From Paracoccus subflavus (GTDB taxonomy: Bacteria; Pseudomonadota; Alphaproteobacteria; Rhodobacterales; Rhodobacteraceae): DNA of 64,000 nucleotides. This document shows positions 7,683 through 18,886 of this stretch, in pieces. The stretch spans positions 62,001-126,000 of the forward strand of contig NZ_SISK01000003.1 of assembly GCF_004310345.1 (NCBI RefSeq), in the 5' to 3' direction. Within the stretch, counting starts at the first letter, position 1. The number at the start of each line of letters is the position of its first letter. The notes under the pieces are model-generated. The model was not told the DNA's origin and searched no databases. It saw only the letters and a list, made by a program, of their open reading frames with translations. The translations under genes were made by a program, and so were the position numbers.

Positions 7683-9997
7683 TTCCCGACATCCCCTTGG
7701 CGACCTATCGTATCCAGTTGCGCGACGGCGTGGATTTTGCACGGGCCAGGGCCCTGCTGCCCTATCTGCAAGGTCTTGGCGTCTCGCACCTGTATCTGTC
7801 GCCGGTGTTTCTGGCATCGATGGGATCGACGCACGGATACGACATCATCGACCCGACCCGGATCGACCCGGTGCTGGGCGGGCACGAGGGGTTCGCGGAT
7901 CTGGCCCGCGCCGCGCAGGCGCAGGGCATTGGCATCATTCTGGACATCGTGCCCAACCACACGGCCTTCACGCTGGAAAACCCATGGCTGCTGGACGTGC
8001 TGCGCCATGGCCGGGACAGCCGCTATGCCCGGCATTTCGACATCGACTGGGACGCAGGCCCCCTGGTGCTGCCGTTTCTGCCCGAACCGTTCGAAAAGAT
8101 GCTGGCCGACAATGCCTTCACGGTCGCCGATGGGGAATGGCGGTTCGGCGATGCCGCTGTGCCGCTGGCCGATGACGACACCGACGCCTCGGACCTGCGC
8201 GCCCTGCATGACCGCCAGCACTGGCGGCTGGTCCATTCCGAGATGGAACGCGACGGCATCACCCACCGGCGGTTCTTCAACGTCACCAGCCTGATCGGGA
8301 TGCGGGTCGAGGATCGGGCCGTGTTCGACGACACCCATGCGCTGATCTTCGATCTGGTCCGGTCCGGTCTGGTCCAGGGGTTGCGGGTCGACCATATCGA
8401 CGGGCTGGCCGATCCCCAGACTTATCTGCGCTGGCTGGCCGAAGAACTGCCGGACACGCCGGTCTGGGTGGAAAAGATCCTGGTGGGCCACGAAACCCTG
8501 CAGCCCGACTGGGCCACGGTCGGCACCACCGGATACGAGGCCGCGCGCCTGATCGCCCGGCTGCTGACCGATCCGGGGGGCATCGAGACCCTTGACGGGC
8601 TGTGGCGCCGGGCGACGGGCATCGACACCGATTTCCGGTCGGAACTGCGGCAGGCCAAGCTGGACGTTCTGGACAACGAACTGGCGGCGGAACGGCGGCA
8701 GTTGCGCGAGATGGCGGCGGCCGCCACTCAGGGCTCTCCCGTAGCCGAGCCGGGACCCGAATCGCTGCGCGAGGCCATTACCGCGCTGCTGGTCGCGATG
8801 CCGCGTTACCGCACCTATGTCACCGACACGGCCCGCCCCGAGGATCGCGACCTGCTGCGCGCCATGGCCGACGAGGCGGCCCAGGGACTGCGCAGCCGGG
8901 CGGTCGTGGACCTTCTGGTCGACCTGATGGTCGATCCCTGCACGGATGCGGCCCGTGGGCTGGTCCGGCGGTTCCAGCAGGTATCGGGTGCCCTGCTGGC
9001 CAAGGCGCAGGAGGATACGGCAGGCTTTCGCTGGACGCGTTATCTGCCCGCCAACGAGGTTGGCGCCGAACCCGACGAACCATGCGTCGATCCCGTCGAG
9101 GCCAACGATTTCCTGGCCCGGCGCCGCCCGTCCGACATGACGCTGGTTTCGACGCACGATACCAAACGATCCGGCGATTCGCGGATGCGCCTTGTCGCCA
9201 TCAGCCATCTTCCGGACGCCTTCGGGACGCTTTACGACGCGGCCTGTGCCCTGCCCTCGGCCAAGGGGGTCGAGCCGCGCTGGCGGTGGTATGTGGTCCA
9301 GTCGGCCCTGGCGATCTGGAACGGGGATGTGGACCATACGGCGGACCGGCTGGGACTGCACATCGAAAAGGCCATGCGCGAGGCCAAGCTGACCAGCTTC
9401 TGGTCCAATCCCGACCTTGCGGCCGAGGATGCCACCAAGACCTTTGCCCGCGACCTGCTGGGCCGCTGGGCCGCCGCGCCGGACAGCACCCTTGCGGCGC
9501 TGATCGACCGGGGCGAGGCGCTGTCGTTTGCCCAGCTTGCGTTGCAGATGCTGATGCCCGGCTTTCCCGACATCTATCGCGGCGACGAGGGCGGATTGTT
9601 GTCCCTGACCGATCCCGACAATCGCCTGCCGGTGGACTGGGACACGCTTTCCGCGCCGCCCGATGCCGGGGGCAAGCTGCACTGGACCCGGCAACTGCTG
9701 GCGCTGCGGCGCCAACATGCCGGTTTCCTGGAGCAGGCCGATGCGGTCGTGCAGGCCGATGCGCAAGGACTGCGGCTGGTGCGCCGCCAGGGGGACCGGC
9801 GGATCGTTGCCACCTTCGCCCGCAAGGGTCAGGACGATGACCGCGGCCAGATCACCCGTGCCTTTGCCGACGGCAGCCGGGTATCCGTCGCCGTGGAAAC
9901 CATGTCCGGGACCGTGGATATTCACGACCGGAAGGAACAAAGCCCTGCGGCATCGGTTCCGGGGGCAGACCTGCCCCTGGGGCAGATCGTCCCATGA
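7679..9997 (+). CDS. treY: malto-oligosyltrehalose synthase
   Basis: 772 aa, GH13_26. It rearranges the reducing-end alpha-1,4 bond of maltodextrin to alpha,alpha-1,1, giving maltooligosyl-trehalose for TreZ. The N-terminus ATYRIQLRDGVDFARARALLPYL is the family hallmark. DIVPNHTAF (about 100), LRVDHIDGLADP (nucleophile Asp about 237), WVEKILVGHE (Glu about 264) and VSTHDTKRSGDSR (about 490) are the barrel motifs. ATG 7679 overlaps the treZ stop by 4 nt and matches the conserved start; the open frame extends far upstream only as a shadow of treZ. Confidence 0.96.
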   Translation: MIPDIPLATYRIQLRDGVDFARARALLPYLQGLGVSHLYLSPVFLASMGSTHGYDIIDPTRIDPVLGGHEGFADLARAAQAQGIGIILDIVPNHTAFTLENPWLLDVLRHGRDSRYARHFDIDWDAGPLVLPFLPEPFEKMLADNAFTVADGEWRFGDAAVPLADDDTDASDLRALHDRQHWRLVHSEMERDGITHRRFFNVTSLIGMRVEDRAVFDDTHALIFDLVRSGLVQGLRVDHIDGLADPQTYLRWLAEELPDTPVWVEKILVGHETLQPDWATVGTTGYEAARLIARLLTDPGGIETLDGLWRRATGIDTDFRSELRQAKLDVLDNELAAERRQLREMAAAATQGSPVAEPGPESLREAITALLVAMPRYRTYVTDTARPEDRDLLRAMADEAAQGLRSRAVVDLLVDLMVDPCTDAARGLVRRFQQVSGALLAKAQEDTAGFRWTRYLPANEVGAEPDEPCVDPVEANDFLARRRPSDMTLVSTHDTKRSGDSRMRLVAISHLPDAFGTLYDAACALPSAKGVEPRWRWYVVQSALAIWNGDVDHTADRLGLHIEKAMREAKLTSFWSNPDLAAEDATKTFARDLLGRWAAAPDSTLAALIDRGEALSFAQLALQMLMPGFPDIYRGDEGGLLSLTDPDNRLPVDWDTLSAPPDAGGKLHWTRQLLALRRQHAGFLEQADAVVQADAQGLRLVRRQGDRRIVATFARKGQDDDRGQITRAFADGSRVSVAVETMSGTVDIHDRKEQSPAASVPGADLPLGQIVP

Positions 9998-10090
9998 AAG
10001 GAACGCGCCGGTGACATTCCGTTGCACCCACCCTGCCGCCTGTCGATCCCGGGCAGTCCTGCCCTGCCCCATCATCCCTGAGGTTTCCGG

Positions 10091-12148
<2,058 letters not shown>

Positions 12149-12180
12149 CACATGAAGGGACCATAGCAAGGAGGATGGAC

Positions 12181-12522
12181 ATGGACCAGAACCACCCGGA
12201 TCAGGACCGTCAAGAGCGCATCAGGCAGCGTGCCCATGAAATCTGGGAAAGCGAAGGCCGCCCCGAGGGGCGCGAGGCCGACCATTGGTCCCGCGCCGAA
12301 CAGGAGCTGCGCAACCGCATGGGCGATGACCGCCCGTCGGGCGACGGCACCGACCAGCCGGAGCTTTCGCAAATCCCTGAGAAACCAAAGCGCAGCCGCA
12401 AGGCGGCGGGCGATACGGCCCCGGCCCCCAAATCGCCCCGAGCCAGCAGAACCGCCAAGGGCAAGTCTGACGACAAGGCCCCTCAGGAACAACCGATCGA
12501 CAGCTTCAACGACGGTCCCTGA
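12181..12522 (+). CDS. DUF2934 domain protein
   Basis: 113 aa. The N-terminal half carries the DUF2934 pattern (RIRQRAHEIWESEGRPEG then ADHW), found in many proteobacterial proteins of unknown function. The C-terminal half is low-complexity, rich in Lys, Pro, Ala and Ser (RSRKAAGDTAPAPKSP), probably disordered and possibly nucleic-acid binding. Two ATGs lie at 12175 and 12181: an AAGGAGG at 12168-12174 abuts the first but is ideally spaced for the second, which decides the start. It lies 32 bp after glgX, so probably on the same transcript. Confidence 0.85.
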   Translation: MDQNHPDQDRQERIRQRAHEIWESEGRPEGREADHWSRAEQELRNRMGDDRPSGDGTDQPELSQIPEKPKRSRKAAGDTAPAPKSPRASRTAKGKSDDKAPQEQPIDSFNDGP

Positions 12523-12534
12523 ACCGCCCGAGGG

Positions 12535-13074
12535 TCATTCCCCCGCGAGAGCCTTTTCCAGTTCGGGCAGAAAGCGGTTGGTGTAATCCTCGCGGATCAG
12601 CGGCCCTGCGTGGCGGTAAAGCACCCGCCCCTCGCCGTCGATGATAAAGGTCTCGGGCGGGGCGGTGACGCCCCAGTCGATGGCCCCACGTCCCTTCGGG
12701 TCGGTGGCGATCGCGGCATAGGGATCGCCGCCCTCGGCCAGAAAGGCCAGGGCGTTATCCTCAATATCCCGCAGGTTGACGCCATAAACGGGCATGTCCT
12801 GGGCCAGATCCATCAGGGTGGGATGCTCCGCCCGGCAGGGGGGGCACCAACTGGCCCAGAAATTGACCAGTTTGACACCGGGCTGGCGCAACAGTTCGTC
12901 GGTCAATGGGGTCTTGCCGGGCAGTGCGGTTTGCGGCAACGCCGGCGCCTCGCGCCCGATCATGGCCGAGGGCAGGCCGCCGGGATCCTCGCGCCCCATG
13001 CCCCACAGAAAAACGGCAGCCAGCGCGGCGAATGCCAGCGGCGGCACGGCGACAAGCGGTGAAATCCTAGCCAC
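12535..13074 (-). CDS. ccmG: cytochrome c biogenesis thioredoxin CcmG/DsbE
   Basis: 179 aa. Membrane-anchored periplasmic thioredoxin that keeps apocytochrome c haem-binding cysteines reduced. One N-terminal membrane segment (about residues 7-26) precedes a thioredoxin fold with the active site WCPPC (Cys77, Cys80) and the cis-proline region GVTAPPETFIID. It is the last gene of the yajC-secDF-ccmABCDG run; its start overlaps the ccmD stop by 8 nt. Typical length. Confidence 0.95.
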   Translation of the reverse strand: MARISPLVAVPPLAFAALAAVFLWGMGREDPGGLPSAMIGREAPALPQTALPGKTPLTDELLRQPGVKLVNFWASWCPPCRAEHPTLMDLAQDMPVYGVNLRDIEDNALAFLAEGGDPYAAIATDPKGRGAIDWGVTAPPETFIIDGEGRVLYRHAGPLIREDYTNRFLPELEKALAGE

Positions 13075-13210
13075 GGTTTTCCTGCCTTTCCAGATCGCGG
13101 CGGGCGCGCAGATTCGCGGCCAGGGTTTGCCAGATCAGCCCCCCCAGCACGGCCAGCGACAGGCCATAGGCGCCCAACACCGCGCCTGCGTATTTGCCAA
13201 GTTCGATCAT
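13067..13210 (-). CDS. ccmD: haem exporter protein CcmD
   Basis: 47 aa, below usual ORF cut-offs. It has a single hydrophobic helix (AVLGAYGLSLAVLGGLIWQ, about residues 10-28) followed by a basic tail RARRDLERQENRG, the classic CcmD layout. CcmD holds haem-loaded CcmE at the CcmABC complex. It overlaps the ccmC stop by 4 nt (ATGA) and the ccmG start by 8 nt, so position, size and topology all agree. Confidence 0.92.
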   Translation of the reverse strand: MIELGKYAGAVLGAYGLSLAVLGGLIWQTLAANLRARRDLERQENRG

Positions 13211-13932
13211 GCGCGCAATTCCCTTGCCTGCAGCGCCGCCAGGCGCCGCCTGCGAATTTCGGTCCGGGTGCGGACCAGCATCAGGGCCAGGAACAGCAGC
13301 CCGAACCCCAGCATCGTCAGATACAGGGGATAGCGGTACACCGCGCTCATCCGTTCGCCGGACTGGACCGACAGGCTGGCGCCCTGGTGCAGGCCCTGGT
13401 TCCAGAACAGCACCGCATAACGCGACAGCAGCGCAAAGACCGAACCCACCAGGCACAACACGGCGGTCAGATCGGCGGCGCTGTCGGGATCCTCGACGGC
13501 AGACCACAGCGCAATATAGCCGATATAGAACAGCAGCAGGATCAGGAAACTGGTCAGCCGCGGATCCCATTCCCACCATGTCCCCCACATCGGCTGACCC
13601 CAGACCGCGCCGGTGATCAGCCCGATCAAGGTCATCACCGCGCCGATGGGCGCGGCGGCCTTGGCGGCAAGGGCACTGACATGGTGACGGCGGATCAGCC
13701 AGATCAGGCTGGCCGCCAGCATCATCACCCAGATGTTGATCGCCATCATCGCGGCAGGAACGTGCAGGAAGACGATCTTGACGGTGGACCCCTGCCGGTA
13801 ATCATCGGGCGTCAGGAAGCCCCAGGCCAGACCCGTCACCGTGCAGACGGCCGCCCCCGCCCCGATCCATGGCAGGATCGCGCCCGAAGTGCGCATGAAT
13901 TTGACGGGGTTGGCGTATTCCCAGATCGACAT
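13207..13932 (-). CDS. ccmC: haem exporter / CcmE-haem loading protein CcmC
   Basis: 241 aa inner-membrane protein with about six hydrophobic segments. The tryptophan-rich periplasmic WWD motif is visible as GTWWEWDPRLT (about residues 117-127), flanked by the conserved histidine-containing segments VFLHVPAAMM (His near 57) and YRYPLY near the C-terminus. CcmC attaches haem to CcmE. It stands in the order ccmA-B-C-D-G; its start is 41 bp after ccmB. Confidence 0.96.
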   Translation of the reverse strand: MSIWEYANPVKFMRTSGAILPWIGAGAAVCTVTGLAWGFLTPDDYRQGSTVKIVFLHVPAAMMAINIWVMMLAASLIWLIRRHHVSALAAKAAAPIGAVMTLIGLITGAVWGQPMWGTWWEWDPRLTSFLILLLFYIGYIALWSAVEDPDSAADLTAVLCLVGSVFALLSRYAVLFWNQGLHQGASLSVQSGERMSAVYRYPLYLTMLGFGLLFLALMLVRTRTEIRRRRLAALQARELRA

Positions 13933-13973
13933 GACTTTCCCCTAGCGCCCGATTGGCCGCGGCTCAAGGCGCA

Positions 13974-14630
13974 TCACCGCAGATTGACCCGCAGCGCGGC
14001 GGCTGCGGCAAAAGGTATCACGGCCAGAACCCCCGCCGTGATGCCCGCCAGAAACAGCAGGGGGGTCGCGGCATCGCCGCCCTGCTGCCCGCGGCGGATC
14101 ATCTCGGTCCCGAAGATCAGCGTCGGAATATAGAGCGGCAGGACCAGAAGGGACAGCAACAGCCCCCCGCGCCGCAGGCCCACGGTGACGGCCGCCCCAA
14201 AGGCCCCCAGCATCGACAGCGCAGGCGTTCCCACCAGCAGCGAGACCAAGAGCGACGGGATCGCACCGGCCGGCAGGTGCAGCAGGATGCCGAACAGGGG
14301 CGCGGCCACGATCAGCGGCAGGCCGGTGGTGATCCAGTGCGCAAGCGCCTTGATCGCCACCGCCCCCTCCAGCGGCAGGGGCGATGTCGCCAGCAGATCC
14401 AGGCTGCCATCCTCGTGATCCAGGGCAAAGATGCGGTCCAGCGACAACAGGCAGGCCAGAAGCGCGCCCAGCCACAGGATCCCCGGCGCGATGGGTTGCA
14501 GGGCGCCGCTGTCGGGTCCGACGCCGAAAGGCACAAGCGAACACAGGATCAGAAAGAACGCCACGCCAAGGCCAAAGCCGCCCCCTGCCCGGACAGCCAG
14601 CCGCAGGTCGCGGCGCAACAGGGCGATCAT
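13974..14630 (-). CDS. ccmB: haem exporter membrane subunit CcmB
   Basis: 218 aa, six predicted membrane segments. N-terminal [18 protein letters not shown] and the central [13 protein letters not shown] segment are typical of CcmB, the permease partner of the CcmA ATPase. Starts inside the ccmA stop (ATGA at 14627-14630), implying coupled translation. Confidence 0.95.
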   Translation of the reverse strand: MIALLRRDLRLAVRAGGGFGLGVAFFLILCSLVPFGVGPDSGALQPIAPGILWLGALLACLLSLDRIFALDHEDGSLDLLATSPLPLEGAVAIKALAHWITTGLPLIVAAPLFGILLHLPAGAIPSLLVSLLVGTPALSMLGAFGAAVTVGLRRGGLLLSLLVLPLYIPTLIFGTEMIRRGQQGGDAATPLLFLAGITAGVLAVIPFAAAAALRVNLR

Positions 14631-15253
14631 GCGAAAGCCTCGTTGAAGCCGGCGGGCCGGGACGGGGTGATACCCTGGGCGCGAAAGGGTGTCAGGTCCA
14701 GGATCCGGGCATCAAGACCCAGGTCGATATGGGTGGCGATCAGCGCCGCCCCCCCTTCAGACAAATGGCCACGCATCATGTCGGCAAAGCGGAGGACCGA
14801 GGCCGCGTCCAGCGATACCGTGGGTTCGTCAAGCACCCACAGGGGACGCCGTGCGACCAGCAGCCGCGCCAATCCCAGCCGCCGCTTCTGGCCTGCCGAC
14901 AGCGCGGCAGCCGGGCGGTCGGCCAGCGGTTCCAGGGCCATGGCCGACAGGGCCGCCTCGATACCGCCGCCGCCAAAGACCTGCGCCCAGAACGCCAGGT
15001 TCTCGGCCACGCTCAGCGCGCCCTTCAGGCCATCGGCATGGGCCGCATAGGCCACCGCATCCTCGGCCATCTCGATCCCGCCCCCGACGGGCGGTTGAAG
15101 GCCCGCGATCGTCCGCAGCAGGGTGGTCTTGCCAATGCCGTTGGGGCCGCGCAGGATCAGGGCCTGTCCGGGCGCCAGACTGAAAGATACCCCCTCGACC
15201 GTCCGCAAGCCGCCGCGCGCGACGACAAGATCGTGGACGGCCAGCAGCGTCAC
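14627..15253 (-). CDS. ccmA: haem exporter ATP-binding subunit CcmA
   Basis: 208 aa ABC ATPase. Walker [10 protein letters not shown] (about residues 35-43), ABC signature [15 protein letters not shown] (about 118-132), Walker [15 protein letters not shown]. It powers release of haem-loaded CcmE from CcmC. It overlaps the upstream Mth938-like gene by 4 nt and ccmB by 4 nt. Confidence 0.96.
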   Translation of the reverse strand: MTLLAVHDLVVARGGLRTVEGVSFSLAPGQALILRGPNGIGKTTLLRTIAGLQPPVGGGIEMAEDAVAYAAHADGLKGALSVAENLAFWAQVFGGGGIEAALSAMALEPLADRPAAALSAGQKRRLGLARLLVARRPLWVLDEPTVSLDAASVLRFADMMRGHLSEGGAALIATHIDLGLDARILDLTPFRAQGITPSRPAGFNEAFA

Positions 15254-15603
15254 AGCGGCAAAAGCGCGCAGGCGACGCGGCGGCCTTCGGAAAGCGTGAC
15301 GTTGTATGTCCGCGCCGCCGTAGGCGAGGACATGGATTCGACCGCCACGCCCGCCTCGCGCAGCGCAGCCACCAGTCCGGTGGGGGCATGGGCGACCTCT
15401 GCCCCCATGCCGATGAACAGCACGTCGATCTGTCCCGCCAGCGCCAGCAGTGGCGCTTGATCCTCAAGCCCGCCCCAGGCGACGCCGCCCGCCGCCGTGA
15501 CAAGGACCGGTCCATGAATCACCGTCCGGCCCATGCGGAAAAAGCCGGGACCATAGCCCTCGACTGCCGTGGCCCCGCCGAAATCCGTAGGCTTCATCTT
15601 CAT
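15250..15603 (-). CDS. Mth938-like (DUF498) domain protein
   Basis: 117 aa. It shows the Mth938 fold pattern: an [15 protein letters not shown] strand pair, then [12 protein letters not shown] and a central [14 protein letters not shown] unit. The family includes human AAMDC and NDUFAF3-like proteins and has no agreed bacterial role. ATG 15603 overlaps the secF stop and the stop overlaps the ccmA start, so it is translationally locked between protein export and haem export. No cofactor motif seen. Confidence 0.85.
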   Translation of the reverse strand: MKMKPTDFGGATAVEGYGPGFFRMGRTVIHGPVLVTAAGGVAWGGLEDQAPLLALAGQIDVLFIGMGAEVAHAPTGLVAALREAGVAVESMSSPTAARTYNVTLSEGRRVACALLPL

Positions 15604-16583
15604 CAGGGGCGTTCCGCATTCTCGAACGGGGAAGCGGCCAGCTTGGGATCCTTCTTCGACCAGTCTCGCTTGACGCCCAGCCACAGCACGATGTTCTTGG
15701 CGACATACAGGGTCGAGTAGCAGCCGACGACCACCCCGAACAGCATGGCGATGATGAAGTCGCGGATCACGTCGCCGCCAAACACCAGCATCGCAGTCAG
15801 CGCAAGGGCGGTGGTCACGGCGGTCATGAGGGTGCGTGACAGCGTCTCGTTGGCGGTCAGGTTCATCAGGTCGATCAGGGGCCGGGTCTTGTATTTCATC
15901 AGGTTTTCCCGCAACCGGTCGAAGACAACCACCGTGTCGTTGCAGGAAAAGCCCAGCGTGGTCAGCAGCGCCGCGATGGTGGTCAGGTCGAATTTCAACT
16001 GGAACAGCGCGAACAGGCCGACCGTCAGCAATACGTCGTGGATCAGCGACACGACCGCGCCGATCGCGAACTGCCATTCGAAGCGCAGCCAGATATAGGC
16101 CATGATCCCCAGGCAGGCCGCGCCCACGGCATAGAAGGCGGTCTTGATCAGCTCGGCCGACACCTTGGGGCCGACCGATTCCACCGCCGCAAAGGTGATC
16201 TGCGGGTCCACCTGCCGAAGCGCGTCCTGAATCTGGTTCAACTGCTCGGCGGACACCGATCCGGTTTCGTCGGTGGTGCCGATGCGGATCATGGCGACAT
16301 GCCGGTCCTGGCCAAAGCCGGGATCGAAGACCTCGGTGATGGCCAGGTCGCTGAAGCCCATGTCGTCCAGGGCGTTGCGGTAATCGCCAACCTCGAAGGC
16401 GGTGGGGCTTTCGGTGCGGATGGTGGTGCCGCCCTTGAAATCGATGCCGAAGTTCAATCCCATCGTAAAGATCAGCAAAAGAGAGCCGATCATCGCCGCC
16501 ATGGACATCCCGAAGGTCAGCCATTGCCAGCGGAAAAAGTCGATGCGGGTGTTGTCGGGGACAAGTTTCAGACGGAATGCCAT
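15603..16583 (-). CDS. secF: protein translocase subunit SecF
   Basis: 326 aa RND-type membrane protein with six membrane segments. It partners SecD in pulling preproteins through SecYEG using the proton gradient. The GIDFKGGTTI motif (about residues 46-55) and the C-terminal pair SCNDTVVVFDRLRENL and NETLSRTLMTAVTTALAL are SecF hallmarks. 10 bp downstream of secD. Confidence 0.97.
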   Translation of the reverse strand: MAFRLKLVPDNTRIDFFRWQWLTFGMSMAAMIGSLLLIFTMGLNFGIDFKGGTTIRTESPTAFEVGDYRNALDDMGFSDLAITEVFDPGFGQDRHVAMIRIGTTDETGSVSAEQLNQIQDALRQVDPQITFAAVESVGPKVSAELIKTAFYAVGAACLGIMAYIWLRFEWQFAIGAVVSLIHDVLLTVGLFALFQLKFDLTTIAALLTTLGFSCNDTVVVFDRLRENLMKYKTRPLIDLMNLTANETLSRTLMTAVTTALALTAMLVFGGDVIRDFIIAMLFGVVVGCYSTLYVAKNIVLWLGVKRDWSKKDPKLAASPFENAERP

Positions 16584-16593
16584 AGCGGTCCCC

Positions 16594-18258
16594 TTACAGG
16601 ATCAGGTCTTTGGGCTTGCGCCATTCCAGCCACCACACAATCATCAGCCGCGTCAGGAACAGCGCGGTAAAGACCGAGGTGACAAGGCCGATGGTGAGCG
16701 TCACGGCAAAGCCCTTGACCGGACCTGACCCCAGAAAGAACATCACCGCCGCCGCGATGAATGACGTGACGTTGGCGTCGATGATCGCGCTCATCGCCTC
16801 GTTGAAGCCGTCGGCGATGGCCTTGGCCACGCGCTTGCCAGCGCGCAGTTCCTCGCGGATGCGTTCATAGATGATGACATTGGCATCGACCGCCGTGCCG
16901 ACCGTCAGCACGATCCCGGCAATGCCCGGCAGCGTCAGCGTGGCCCCCATGACCGACATGATCGACAGGATCAGAATCACATTCAGGATCACCGAGACGG
17001 ACGCAAAGATCCCGAACAGCCCGTAACTGGCGGTCATATAGGCAACCACCGCCAGCGTCGCGATGACGGCCGATACCCGCCCCGCATCGATGCTGTCCTG
17101 GCCCAGTTCCGGGCCGATGGTGCGCTCCTCGAGGAATTCCAGTTGGGCAGGCAAGGCGCCTGCGCGCAGCAGCACCGCCAGGCGGTTCGCCTCGTCGAAA
17201 TCCATCGACCCGGAAATCTGGCCCGATCCCCCCGGAATGGCCGAGCGGATCACCGGGGCCGAGATCACCTCGTTGTCCAGAACGATGGCAAATGGCTGGC
17301 CGATATTGTTGGCGGTGTATTCGCCGAACTTGCGGGCCCCGGTCGGATTGAAGCGGAAATCGACCGCCGGCATCCCGTTCTGGTCGGTGGCGGGCATGGC
17401 ATCGGTCAGTTCCTCGCCGGTGACGACCGGGCTTTCCTCGAGCGTGTAGAACAGGCCGTCGCCCTCGGCCGAGGGCAGCACCACCTGCCCGATGTCCGGG
17501 CGGGCGTCCGGATTGGTGCCGGTGGACACGACCGGGTTGAAGGTCAGCTTGGCGGTGGTGCCGATCAGCGCCTTGAGTTCCTCGGCCGAACCGATGCCCG
17601 GCACCTGGATCAGGATGCGGTCCGCGCCCTGGCGCACGATGGTCGGCTCGCGCGTGCCCACCTCATCGACGCGGCGGCGGATGATTTCAACGCTTTGCTG
17701 GACGGTGCGGTCGTCGGTGGCAGCCTTTTCGGCGTCAGACATCTGGATGGTGATGGCGTTGCCGGCCTGCTGGATCGCCAGGCTTTGCTGGCCCGCACCG
17801 GTCAGGGTGGTGACAGGCGTGGAAAAGCCGCGCACGATCTCAAGCGCGCGGGCCATGCCGTCGGCGTTCTCGATCTCGATGCGCAGGGTGCCATCGGGCG
17901 AGGGCACGCGTCGGACTGCGCCAAGCGTCGCGCGTTCGTCGGCCAGCGCCCGGCGCAGTTCGGGCCACAGGGCATCCATGCGCGCCTTGTGGACATCGGC
18001 CACGCGAACCTCGCCCAGCAGATGCGCACCACCACGCAGGTCAAGGCCAAGCGCCACGACCGAACTGGGCAGCCAATCGGGCCAGGCATCGCGCGCGGCG
18101 GCCAGTTCGGGGGTCTCGACGCCGGTGCGCTCGATCTCGGCTACGGCGTCGTTGTGGGATTCGACCTTGCCATAGAACAGGTTCGGCGCGGCAAAGGCCA
18201 GGCCGATCAGGCACAGCCCGACGATCAGGATACGTTTCCAGCGGTCGATCTGAAGCAT
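16594..18258 (-). CDS. secD: protein translocase subunit SecD
   Basis: 554 aa from ATG 18258. A membrane segment near the N-terminus, a long periplasmic region with LGLDLRGGAHLLGEV, then five membrane segments with TVGTAVDANVIIYERIREEL. The alternative start TTG 18267 would add three residues and has GAGG better placed; I prefer ATG because MLQIDRWKR is the usual relative start. Transcribed with yajC upstream (39 bp) and secF downstream. Confidence 0.96.
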   Translation of the reverse strand: MLQIDRWKRILIVGLCLIGLAFAAPNLFYGKVESHNDAVAEIERTGVETPELAAARDAWPDWLPSSVVALGLDLRGGAHLLGEVRVADVHKARMDALWPELRRALADERATLGAVRRVPSPDGTLRIEIENADGMARALEIVRGFSTPVTTLTGAGQQSLAIQQAGNAITIQMSDAEKAATDDRTVQQSVEIIRRRVDEVGTREPTIVRQGADRILIQVPGIGSAEELKALIGTTAKLTFNPVVSTGTNPDARPDIGQVVLPSAEGDGLFYTLEESPVVTGEELTDAMPATDQNGMPAVDFRFNPTGARKFGEYTANNIGQPFAIVLDNEVISAPVIRSAIPGGSGQISGSMDFDEANRLAVLLRAGALPAQLEFLEERTIGPELGQDSIDAGRVSAVIATLAVVAYMTASYGLFGIFASVSVILNVILILSIMSVMGATLTLPGIAGIVLTVGTAVDANVIIYERIREELRAGKRVAKAIADGFNEAMSAIIDANVTSFIAAAVMFFLGSGPVKGFAVTLTIGLVTSVFTALFLTRLMIVWWLEWRKPKDLIL

Positions 18259-18297
18259 CTGCGCCAAGGCCCTCGGAGTGTTTTGAGTGTCGCCGGA

Positions 18298-18633
18298 TCA
18301 GGCGTTCGCGGCGACCGGTTCGGTGCGGCTGACGACCTGGGCCACGGTACCCCGCACCACGCGCACGCGCACGCCGTTCGCGATCTCGACCTCAAGCTCG
18401 TCGTCGCGGACAGAAGCAACCTTGCCGATGATGCCGCCCTGGGTGACGATCTGATCGCCCTTCTTCAGCGCCGCAACCATCTCTCGGTGCTGCTTCGCAC
18501 GCTTCTGCTGGGGACGGATCATGAGGAAATACATGATCGCGAAGATCAGGATCAGGGGAATGAACTGCGCAAAGGCGGCACCTGCGCCCGGAGCGGCAGC
18601 AGTGGCCTGGGCATAGGCGGGTGTCACGAACAT
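18298..18633 (-). CDS. yajC: preprotein translocase subunit YajC
   Basis: 111 aa with one membrane helix (FIPLILIFAIMYFLMIRPQ, about residues 24-42) and a conserved GDQIVTQGGIIGKV core. It joins SecDF in the holotranslocon. The start ATG at 18633 has AAAGGATAG upstream. It is the first gene of an eight-gene minus-strand run into the ccm genes; the 253 bp before it probably hold the promoter, but I see no clear -35/-10 pair. Confidence 0.95.
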   Translation of the reverse strand: MFVTPAYAQATAAAPGAGAAFAQFIPLILIFAIMYFLMIRPQQKRAKQHREMVAALKKGDQIVTQGGIIGKVASVRDDELEVEIANGVRVRVVRGTVAQVVSRTEPVAANA

Positions 18634-18886
18634 GGGCTATCCTTTTTCGGCTGTCACGGCGGCGAAGCCCGCCCGAATTGGCGCGCAACCTATCGCCGCC
18701 GCCCGGCCTTGGCAAGAAAGCCACGGGCCATGGCGGGACACAGAGGCAAACAGGATCGTGATCGTCCTGATGCACAGTCGGAAGCACCAGCCGCGCAGCC
18801 CCCGCTATCCGGGCGGTCTTTTTCAGGATCGCTCCCGGACCACCCGTGCGGTAATGGACGGTCCCCGGGACGAACGCGTGTGGTCG

